A DNA stretch of 64,000 nucleotides, taken from the NCBI RefSeq assembly GCF_007280415.1, contig NZ_VKKU01000001.1, positions 1,178,001-1,242,000 of the forward strand. The letters run 5' to 3'. Source of the DNA: Sphingorhabdus contaminans. Its GTDB lineage: Bacteria; Pseudomonadota; Alphaproteobacteria; Sphingomonadales; Sphingomonadaceae. Position 1 is the stretch's first letter. Each line of letters opens with the position of its first letter. Both the position numbers and the translations under genes were made by a program. Under the pieces are notes generated by a model. That model had not been told where the DNA came from. It saw only the letters and a program-made list of their open reading frames with translations, and did not search any database. Of the stretch, positions 50,567 through 57,147 are shown in pieces.

Positions 50567-51807
50567 GCTGTCCGCTTTTTCACGGCGTTTAGCGGGGTAA
50601 GGATCCAATCCAGAAATGATTGGCGTTCCAGCACTATATTTGCCTTTAACGTCATGCCGGATTGCAATGGAATGCGTTTGCCGTAACCGGTCACTTGCTG
50701 CTGCGAAATATCTACAGATATTCGGTAGACCGCGCTCTCCAGCTTGATAGGAACATCCGTTTCGCGCGGGTCGAACACTGTTTGCGACACAGATGAAACT
50801 TTGCCCGCAAAACTCCCAAAGCGTTGATATGGGAATGCATCGAAAAGTAGCCGCGTTTCTTGCCCAGGCTGAACAAAACCTATGGCACTTGTTGGTGCGT
50901 AGAGTTCTGCTCGCAAGATGGTGCCTTGCGGAACTATCACTAACATAGGGGCTTGGCCTGTCGCAACGCGGCCAATCGCAGTTTGCACTGCTGTGACGCG
51001 TCCCGAAATAGGAGCGGTGACAACATAGCTGCGTTCACCTTCAATTTGCGTTCGTTCCTGTTCGAGTGCAAATTGTTGCGATCTAATTTCGCCTCTGCCT
51101 CTCGCCGCATCGATTGGAAGCACTGCAATCTGGGATGCGGCTTGTGTAGATTCTGACTGCTTCGATAGGCGCTGCTGTTTTAAACTTTCAAGCTGTTGCT
51201 CTGCTGCAATAAGTGTTTGGCGTCGACGTTCAAATTCGACTTTGCTTACAAAGCCACGGTCTACGACCTTAGCAATTTGTTCGAAGATTTGACGGTTTGA
51301 TGCGACGACCTGCTCTTGCAATTCGATTTGATGTGCTAAGCTAGCGACCTGCTGCGTAGATGATTTTATGACAGCGTTGAGACGCTTCCTTTCAAATCCG
51401 ACGCGCTGCTTTGCTATGCTGATTTGCTCTTCGCCCAAGCGTAAACGCTCGTCGACGGAAACCGCGCTTTGATTCAAAATATCGAACCCATTTTCGCTTT
51501 GACGGTCTAGCTTTATTACTGCGATCCGATCACCTTTTTTGACGAGGCTCCCGTCGACCACAGCCAAGTGCGTCACAATTCCAGGCTGCGAAGCATAGAT
51601 TTTAGATGTTGGCTGGTCCGTAACTAATATGCCGGGGACCGTCTCAACACGCGAATAAGAGCCTTGCGTTATCCAAGCTGCCGCAATTCCAATTACGGCG
51701 ATAAGAGCGCCGACCATGATTTTGGTTGATAATGGTTCGCTTAGGACAATCTCGCCATAAAGTCTTTGTTTGCGAGCTTCAAATACCTCGTCACGAAATA
51801 GCTTCAT
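50563..51807 (-). CDS. HlyD-family membrane fusion protein (exporter adaptor)
   Basis: A 414-residue adaptor: short cytoplasmic N-terminus (MKLFRDEVFEARKQRLYG), one membrane helix (VGALIAVIGIAAAWIT), long periplasmic coiled coil (~130-270) between two lipoyl half-motifs (IYASQPGIVTHLAVVDGSLV and VTAPISGRVTAVQTAIGRVA), and a beta-barrel end. It joins the inner-membrane exporter to an outer-membrane TolC-like channel, which is not encoded here. First gene of the exporter operon. A relic of its first ~30 codons is at 53847. Confidence 0.9.
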   Translation of the reverse strand: MKLFRDEVFEARKQRLYGEIVLSEPLSTKIMVGALIAVIGIAAAWITQGSYSRVETVPGILVTDQPTSKIYASQPGIVTHLAVVDGSLVKKGDRIAVIKLDRQSENGFDILNQSAVSVDERLRLGEEQISIAKQRVGFERKRLNAVIKSSTQQVASLAHQIELQEQVVASNRQIFEQIAKVVDRGFVSKVEFERRRQTLIAAEQQLESLKQQRLSKQSESTQAASQIAVLPIDAARGRGEIRSQQFALEQERTQIEGERSYVVTAPISGRVTAVQTAIGRVATGQAPMLVIVPQGTILRAELYAPTSAIGFVQPGQETRLLFDAFPYQRFGSFAGKVSSVSQTVFDPRETDVPIKLESAVYRISVDISQQQVTGYGKRIPLQSGMTLKANIVLERQSFLDWILTPLNAVKKRTA

Positions 51808-51841
51808 TTACAAGCGATTAGCAGCAGGCTCTGACGATGCA

Positions 51842-51870
51842 AATTATAAATTGCAATACTATGTATAAAT
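51842..51870. promoter_or_regulatory. Exporter promoter element shared with module at 53881
   Basis: An AT-rich ~28-bp element about 35 bp upstream of the adaptor start. It is nearly identical to 53881-53908 (one C/T difference inside, plus the ends). On the minus strand it contains a perfect TATAAT (ATTATA on plus, 51843-51848). Conservation next to both an intact and a decayed adaptor gene supports a promoter. Confidence 0.5.
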
Positions 51871-52014
51871 GCTCAAACTAGGGCTTAGATGCTGTTGATT
51901 ATTAGTACGGATTTAACAGGATTGACTCGTCTATGCCTTGCTTGGATTTGGCCCTTATGCTCAGATGTTCGATTTTATCGTTTAACCAGAAATTATGCCA
52001 TGGTGTGTTTTGGA

Positions 52015-52164
52015 ATGAAAAAAATTAAATATATGTCAGCTGCAGTAATAATTTGTAATATTAGCTCATTATCTAAATCTTGCATAGAAAACCAAGAATT
52101 AATAATAGAACAATTAATTGCTAATGTGTTATTAGGAATTGTTTTAGGACTGGTTTTCTTTTAA
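52015..52164 (+). CDS. Possible small hydrophobic peptide, 49 aa
   Basis: A 49-residue frame (MKKIKYMSAAVIICNISSLS, then a C-terminal hydrophobic helix LIANVLLGIVLGLVFF). It has a basic start and a Cys (KSC) that could be a lipobox, and ends in a membrane segment. The ribosome-binding site is weak (TTTTGGA close to the ATG). It lies between the exporter promoter and the ClpP-like gene on the opposite strand. It may be a small membrane protein of the island or a chance frame. Confidence 0.3.
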   Translation: MKKIKYMSAAVIICNISSLSKSCIENQELIIEQLIANVLLGIVLGLVFF

Positions 52165-52185
52165 ATTAAATATAGATAGCATATT

Positions 52186-52914
52186 TTATCTACAATTTTG
52201 TATAATATTTTTCAGATAAATTTTGTTATTCGATCCAAATTTATATTTGGTGCCACTGATATTGTGCTGATTTACTAAGTGATCTGCCTCATCTATATTT
52301 CTAGGCCAAAATCCTTCAAATTTGAAACCTGAAATTGATAGATATTCAGAATTTGGTATCCAAAAGTCGTATTTATTTATCAATTTTTCACCAAGCTGGC
52401 TACGTTCGATGCAAATTGGTTCCACTTGATACGTGGAATTTTCTAAAAGACTTAACGATACGCCTTTTCTTAAATATAAATCTTTCGCTCGATTACTATT
52501 GCTCTCAATCTCTTTGAGATTAAATATTCTTATATCTTCTGTCCTGACAATCTTTAATATGCCGAAGCTATTTAAATGAAAACTTACAATAGAATTCTCT
52601 GAAATTCTAACCTTTGATGCCGCGACCATCAAATATTGTGCGCATGCCGATGTGCAAGCTCCTTTGATTATTAGGTTCATTTTATTATTTTCTATAATCT
52701 CGGAAATGTCTAGCGCGATTGATTCTCGTCCTCCTCGGCTATTGATGATTATGTTTTTCACTCCTAAAGACGCTGCATTCTTGATTTTGAAAAGCATCTT
52801 CGCATCAGTAGGCCCTGAAACAAAAATATGATTTGTTTCAATTCCTGATGAACTGCATGAGTATAGCATACTTATGATCAGAAAGTATTTTATTGAGTTC
52901 ATTAGTAAAAGCAT
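52186..52914 (-). CDS. ClpP-fold serine-peptidase-like lipoprotein (island copy 2)
   Basis: A 242-residue predicted lipoprotein. The start at 52914 has GGAG 6 bp upstream; the signal is MLLLMNSIKYFLIISMLYSC with a lipobox-like LYSC. The domain has NSRGGRESIAL (oxyanion loop), the Ser in ACTSACAQYLMVAASK and a His in SIVSFHLNSFG. AT-rich. It is downstream of precursor 53007-53585 past a perfect 13-bp hairpin, mirroring the arrangement of copy 1. Family known from related secreted proteins; the cellular role is not. Confidence 0.6.
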   Translation of the reverse strand: MLLLMNSIKYFLIISMLYSCSSSGIETNHIFVSGPTDAKMLFKIKNAASLGVKNIIINSRGGRESIALDISEIIENNKMNLIIKGACTSACAQYLMVAASKVRISENSIVSFHLNSFGILKIVRTEDIRIFNLKEIESNSNRAKDLYLRKGVSLSLLENSTYQVEPICIERSQLGEKLINKYDFWIPNSEYLSISGFKFEGFWPRNIDEADHLVNQHNISGTKYKFGSNNKIYLKNIIQNCR

Positions 52915-52933
52915 AAATGGCTCCATTTAAATT

Positions 52934-52970
52934 AATATATTGGCCGATAACAATTACCGGCCAATATATT
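52934..52970 (-). terminator. Perfect 13-bp hairpin after precursor 53007-53585
   Basis: AATATATTGGCCG (52934-52946) and CGGCCAATATATT (52958-52970) pair perfectly around an 11-nt loop. It lies between the precursor stop and the ClpP-like start, the same position as the hairpin at 47273. Probably a terminator or attenuator that lets some transcription through. Confidence 0.7.
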
Positions 52971-53006
52971 TTCTATTAATGCCAAATAGATTATTTAAAA
53001 TGTAGG

Positions 53007-53585
53007 TTATTGTTGTGTATTATGCTTTTCGAATATGGGCAGGTAAATGCCTGCATTTATCCCTATGCCAATTGTGAAGGGGTCGAAATCGAAGGCATAA
53101 ATTATATCAGGGGATTGCAGTTGGGTGTTGTCTCCATTGTTTTGTGCCGTGGCGCCATCGCTACTATACCCAATAAAATAACCACCCCCTAAGCCGACAC
53201 CCGCACTAGCATTAGTTTGTCCAGTTGCGCCACTAACGCTGGCTCCAAACACGCCAGCGATCCAACCACCTCCATACCAACTACCCGTGTCTGATGGCAC
53301 CGAAGCAATTACGACGATCTCCGGAGAGTCTAGAACGCCGTCATTATCGGTATCCACCCATCCCAAATCCCATCCCTCGGGAAGCGTCAGGTTGCCGAAG
53401 CCACCGTTTCCGGCAGGTCCAAATACACCTGACCCAAATCCAATGTCTTGTTGGAAATCCCAAATCAGCGTGGAATCATAATAGAGCTTACTGCCACTCA
53501 CGGTGATTATGGGCTCTTCGTTATCACTGTTGCCCCCAAATACCGCTCTGCATTCATCGACACTAATTTCACGCAAGTTACTCAT
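53007..53585 (-). CDS. Double-glycine leader precursor with TonB-box-like start
   Basis: A 192-residue precursor. The leader MSNLREISVDECRAVFGG ends in a canonical GG (cleavage after G18). The predicted mature part starts NSDNEEPIITVSG, a TonB-box-like motif. Later there is an EF-hand-like DTDNDGVLDSPE followed by EIVVIAS, and a Gly-rich middle (GVFGASVSGATGQ, GVGLGGGYFIGY) suited to membrane insertion. Start at 53585 follows GAGGAGTAAAGG. A larger bacteriocin- or adhesin-like exported peptide is likely; exact activity is unknown. Confidence 0.6.
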   Translation of the reverse strand: MSNLREISVDECRAVFGGNSDNEEPIITVSGSKLYYDSTLIWDFQQDIGFGSGVFGPAGNGGFGNLTLPEGWDLGWVDTDNDGVLDSPEIVVIASVPSDTGSWYGGGWIAGVFGASVSGATGQTNASAGVGLGGGYFIGYSSDGATAQNNGDNTQLQSPDIIYAFDFDPFTIGIGINAGIYLPIFEKHNTQQ

Positions 53586-53658
53586 TACCTTTACTCCTCG
53601 TACGTTGGCCATCTGGCCATATGCCCCAACATCATCCCCATACTTTCGCCGAATGGCC

Positions 53659-53847
53659 CTAAGAATGAGAACGTGCCGAAGGTTGGTGAGAGCAAATCAG
53701 GATCGCTCTACTCAGCTCGGCGAGCGACTTCATCACAGTGCGCTCTATCATAGGATCGATTTTGGTGGAGATCGGTTCGCGTAGAACAACTTCACCATTT
53801 AACTTTTGCTTGCGAGTTTCGAATACCTCATCACGGAACAATTGCAT
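53659..53847 (-). pseudogene. In-frame chimera of adaptor 5' end and exporter 3' end (deletion scar)
   Basis: A 62-codon frame. Residues 1-30 (MQLFRDEVFETRKQKLNGEV to PISTK) match the intact adaptor start (MKLFRDEVFEARKQRLYGEI, PLSTK), then it jumps to IDPMIERTVMKSLAELSRAI and LICSHQPSARS, matching the exporter's last ~50 residues. A deletion of the adaptor's and exporter's interior of a second copy explains this. The DNA around the junction aligns with the intact genes at both ends. It has no catalytic or membrane parts and cannot export. Confidence 0.75.
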
Positions 53848-53880
53848 GCCCAGGAAATAGCAGCCGCCAACGCCATTGCC

Positions 53881-53909
53881 AATTATAAATTGTAATACTA
53901 TGTATAATT
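53881..53909. promoter_or_regulatory. Shared AT-rich promoter element between divergent island modules
   Basis: About 28 bp nearly identical to 51842-51869. It contains TATAAT on the plus strand (53903-53908) toward the precursor at 53962 and ATTATA on the plus strand (53882-53887), i.e. TATAAT on the minus, toward the chimeric adaptor remnant. It may act in both directions. I cannot pick -35 boxes with confidence. Confidence 0.5.
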
Positions 53910-53961
53910 GGCCGATCAGCGGTATTTGATCGGTTGTAGGCTGTAGGAGGAGAGCAAACCT

Positions 53962-54576
53962 ATGTTGCGCGAACTAAATAAGGAAGAACTTGATTTCGTT
54001 TTCGGTGGTGATGGTCAACAGGGTGGAGAAATCATCGTAAATGGGCAACGTTTTCGCACCAGCGAGGTCGGAAGTGCCTTAACCGGTTCAGAAATGGGCA
54101 CCGTCTTTATAGGCGGCACAAATCAATACTTGCTCGTTGATAATGGACCCCAATATGACGGAGAGGAAATCCTTGTCCAAGCATTAACCCGCACTGATCC
54201 ATCTTCGAGTTCGATGGAAACGGCCCTAGAAAGAAGTTTCTTTAACTTCGGCGGCGGCTATGGAAACGCTGAGCAAAATGCTGATGGCTCTTGGTCCATA
54301 ACTGCTTCGCTTTTACCGACCGACGATCAAGTAATCTATGAAGCAAATTATACGGCTGTAAACACCTTGTTGATGCAGCAGCTTATACCCGATGCCAGCG
54401 CCAGAGTGTCGCTCGCAATAGCTTTGACGGAGCGCGGATACTATCCTTCGGCTAACGGCATGAATATGGCAGGTCTCTATCAAACTTATAACAATCTTCT
54501 GAATTCTGGTGCTCAAACCGACCGGAGCGTTAACGGATTTGCCAACTGGGTTGTCGGGCCATCGGTCGCGAACTAG
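53962..54576 (+). CDS. Double-glycine leader precursor with TonB-box-like start (opposite strand)
   Basis: A 204-residue precursor. The leader MLRELNKEELDFVFGG ends in GG (cleavage after G16), and the mature part starts DGQQGGEIIVNGQR, a TonB-box-like motif; EEILVQAL recurs at about residue 72. The middle is Gly-rich (SFFNFGGGYGNAE) and the C-terminal ~70 residues are helical. The start has a strong AGGAGGAG site. The next gene is a ClpP-like secreted protein. It shares its promoter region with the exporter remnant on the other strand. Confidence 0.65.
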   Translation: MLRELNKEELDFVFGGDGQQGGEIIVNGQRFRTSEVGSALTGSEMGTVFIGGTNQYLLVDNGPQYDGEEILVQALTRTDPSSSSMETALERSFFNFGGGYGNAEQNADGSWSITASLLPTDDQVIYEANYTAVNTLLMQQLIPDASARVSLAIALTERGYYPSANGMNMAGLYQTYNNLLNSGAQTDRSVNGFANWVVGPSVAN

Positions 54577-54630
54577 CAAGAGTGGCTTGTTAGTTTTGAG
54601 CCCACATTAGGCTCTGGCAAGGGGACGCAA

Positions 54631-55500
54631 ATGTTCGTTATTTCAACAGTTGCCGCATTGTCAGTGATTTCCGCTGCAAATCTGGAAAGCCTCCAGTTGG
54701 CGGAGCCCGGACCTCAAACACTAAGTAACGAAATTCGGTGCAGTGACAAATCCAATACAACTGAAATTACTGCAAATGGAGTGGCCTGTGTAAGCGGCAT
54801 AATTTCCGTAGAAAGCTACAAAATATTTCAAAGATATAAAGGCAGGATAAAAAAGGTAATTGTTAATAGCAATGGAGGAGATGCGGATAGTGCCATGCAG
54901 ATCGGACGGCGCATCCATAAAGATCAGGCAGAGGTTGAAGTTCGGGAAAAATGCATATCTTCTTGTGCTAATTATATCGTGCCTGCGGCAAGTACACTAA
55001 GTGTTTCAGATGGAAGCCTCATCATAATTCATGGAGCAATTCCACGGGGCGTGATAGAATTCAGTCAAAATCGGAAAAGCAATAGAACCAGAGCCAAAAA
55101 TTCAACTGTGGATCTACACCTTGAATTTTCGAAGGTTCGGAAGGGAATACTGAGACGGGAGCAACTATATTTTGACGAAATATCTGTAGATGATGCCTAT
55201 GTTACGCGTTATAGAGAGCAAGTAAGAAGCATATTAATAATGAAAAAAACCAAATGCTTAAGTTACAAAGAATTCTTTTTGGTGTTGGATCGACCATATT
55301 TAGAGGAATTTGGAATAAAGGTTTCGAAATGGCCCGATGCATCCGATGAAGAACTTTTCAATGTCGCGCGCTCAAGATATACTCACTCAAACATTGTTTT
55401 TGGTATCGACTCCTATTTTGTCCGGCTCCTGCACCCCATAGGATTGGGATGTGTTGACCGAACCAGTAGGGCGCTAAATCAAAATGCAATAATATTTTGA
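54631..55500 (+). CDS. ClpP-fold serine-peptidase-like secreted protein (island copy 3)
   Basis: A 289-residue protein with an N-terminal signal segment (MFVISTVAALSVISAAN) and no lipobox. Oxyanion loop NSNGGDADSAMQIGRRI, presumed Ser in EKCISSCANYIVPAAS, and His in LIIIHGAIP match copies 1 and 2. It is longer than them and has a long C-terminal helical part of its own. It follows the precursor at 53962 by 54 bp, with a weak GAGCC/GGCTC hairpin between. AT-rich in its 3' half. Confidence 0.6.
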   Translation: MFVISTVAALSVISAANLESLQLAEPGPQTLSNEIRCSDKSNTTEITANGVACVSGIISVESYKIFQRYKGRIKKVIVNSNGGDADSAMQIGRRIHKDQAEVEVREKCISSCANYIVPAASTLSVSDGSLIIIHGAIPRGVIEFSQNRKSNRTRAKNSTVDLHLEFSKVRKGILRREQLYFDEISVDDAYVTRYREQVRSILIMKKTKCLSYKEFFLVLDRPYLEEFGIKVSKWPDASDEELFNVARSRYTHSNIVFGIDSYFVRLLHPIGLGCVDRTSRALNQNAIIF

Positions 55501-55682
55501 AATGGCCGCTTTAGCTCAAAATACAGAACAGTTCATCTTTGATTTTTAACATAAGTTGTATTATTTAACTTAATTTGCCAATTGGTTGTTTGTAGACCTA
55601 GACGAGACCACTGCGCTTGAACTCGTAAAATTAGAGCGGCAAGTAAGGTGGTAGAAAAATGTGAGGGAACAGCGGGATAATA

Positions 55683-56423
55683 GTGGTACGAACATCGTTA
55701 TATTCAATAGTTGCTTTAATACCAACACTGGGCAGTTTTCCTGCCGAGGCAGCGGGCAAAGAAAATGACACAGCGATAAGATCGCTTTCCGCTGATTATG
55801 CCGACTGTGTTCTGGGATATCAAACGCGGGTGGTTTTGGCGCGCGAATTTCTCGTCAACGATTTGCCATCGGAATCTTTGGTGAAGGGCAAACTTAGCCG
55901 CCTTATAAACGGTGAATGCTTGGTGAAAGTCGCAAAACCTGAAAATGGAATCAGGATGACGTTTCCCGGTGAGCTATACCGTTACGCTCTGGCGGGAGCG
56001 CTCATTCGCCAAGATTTCGGACAGGCTGCATTTGCTGATTTTTCCAAGGTACCGCCCTTGGCGCATCGTCCATTGCCCGTCTTGGATGAGGCAGCCGTCC
56101 CTAAGAAGAAAAAGAAGGCCGAAGAATTTCGTGAAGCGTTCAGGCTTGCATGGCTCGATGGCTTTATGGCCCGTTATGCGGAATGCGTAGTGCGTCGAAT
56201 CCCGCAGGAAAGTCGCGAACTGCTGGCTAGCGAAGTAGCTAGCGTTCAAGAAAAGCATAATTTTGGCCTAATGGGTGATGCATTATCAAAATGTATGCCG
56301 GAAGGCCGGACTGTACGCTTTGGCAAGGAAATGCTGCGGGGCTCCCTTGCTGTGGCATATTACCGCTTGGCTGATGCGGCCGTCAAACTCGACAAGGATA
56401 TGAAAGAGCAAGTGCCGAGTTAG
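55683..56423 (+). CDS. Hypothetical exported protein with internal duplication
   Basis: A 246-residue protein with a signal peptide (MVRTSLYSIVALIPTLGSFP, cleavage after AEAAG). The GTG start at 55683 follows GGGA. Two halves look related: YADCVLGYQTR ... NGECLVKVA ... GELYRYALAGAL and YAECVVRRIPQ ... SKCMPEG ... EMLRGSLAVAYY, each with conserved Cys pairs. A Lys-rich linker (PKKKKKAEEF) joins them. No known family recognised. GC content is closer to the core than the genes before it. Confidence 0.6.
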   Translation: MVRTSLYSIVALIPTLGSFPAEAAGKENDTAIRSLSADYADCVLGYQTRVVLAREFLVNDLPSESLVKGKLSRLINGECLVKVAKPENGIRMTFPGELYRYALAGALIRQDFGQAAFADFSKVPPLAHRPLPVLDEAAVPKKKKKAEEFREAFRLAWLDGFMARYAECVVRRIPQESRELLASEVASVQEKHNFGLMGDALSKCMPEGRTVRFGKEMLRGSLAVAYYRLADAAVKLDKDMKEQVPS

Positions 56424-56554
56424 TTTTAGCATCTTTTTCGGTGGTGAGCGTTATGTTCCTCATCTTTCTCCTACCAACTATTTTGATGATAGCTGAAATT
56501 TTGGAACTGTCCCTAATTCTATCTTATGCTCGGCGATGAGCTCCGTTCACACAC

Positions 56555-56656
56555 TCAATCGATTACCGACACAGTGTAGATCGCGCCCGCAGAGCCGATG
56601 TTTCCGTCAATATGGTCAATGTCTGCATCGGATAAATCTACTCTCAACGTTAACAC
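56555..56656 (-). CDS. Possible short peptide (33 aa) after the 75-aa gene
   Basis: A GTG-started frame 8 bp after the stop of 56664-56891. It reads LTLRVDLSDADIDHIDGNIG then SAGAIYTVSVID; the front LSDADIDHIDG resembles acidic leader-type peptides. No clear ribosome-binding site, so it may be untranslated. Confidence 0.25.
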   Translation of the reverse strand: MLTLRVDLSDADIDHIDGNIGSAGAIYTVSVID

Positions 56657-56663
56657 CAAAATT

Positions 56664-56891
56664 CTACAAATCTCTGCGAAGGTCGTTCAGGCAGTCATCC
56701 CGGATACCCGAAATATCAAAATCTTCTCCGACTTGTCCCAGATATCCTTTGACATCGAATTTAACTTGTAATTTTCGTTCGCTAGGGCCCGTACTGATCA
56801 AATTTTGGACCTCTTCAACTACCGTAGGAATAACGTTTGAAGGTTCCGACTGGTCGAAAGAAATGATCTCAGGTCCGAGTATACGGTTCAT
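56664..56891 (-). CDS. Small hypothetical protein, 75 aa
   Basis: A 75-residue acidic soluble protein (MNRILGPEIISFDQSEPSNV onward, ending CLNDLRRDL) without signal or membrane segments. A strong AGGAGGAGAAA site precedes the ATG at 56891, which favours this over the longer frame on the other strand (56536-56907). No known family recognised. Its place at the island edge is the only context. Confidence 0.5.
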   Translation of the reverse strand: MNRILGPEIISFDQSEPSNVIPTVVEEVQNLISTGPSERKLQVKFDVKGYLGQVGEDFDISGIRDDCLNDLRRDL

Positions 56892-57147
56892 TTTCTCCTC
56901 CTATTAAAAAAATCGTTAGCGCCGATTGATTAACCGTGACGTACTTCACGGTTGGGTTCACCGATCAATAATGTATCAATACGATTAACTTCTACTCGGA
57001 GTTTCGACCAAGTCTCATGCGGTGGTTAGCCGTTAGCTTGCTGCACGCGAGGCGCTTCCTATTTTCGGCCCTCTATCGCATCCCCCACATCCTTTTGGGG
57101 ACGAGCGACTGCTTGCGCCAGAGCGCTGGCTGAAGGATAGCAAGGCA

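Noticed and set aside
56536..56907. 123-codon plus-strand frame at the island's right edge
   Set aside because: No ribosome-binding site; the opposite 75-aa frame has a very strong one.
57040..57147. Open frame continuing upstream of the MFS start
   Set aside because: It contains no start codon down to the TAG near 57030, so the MFS start at 57148 stands.
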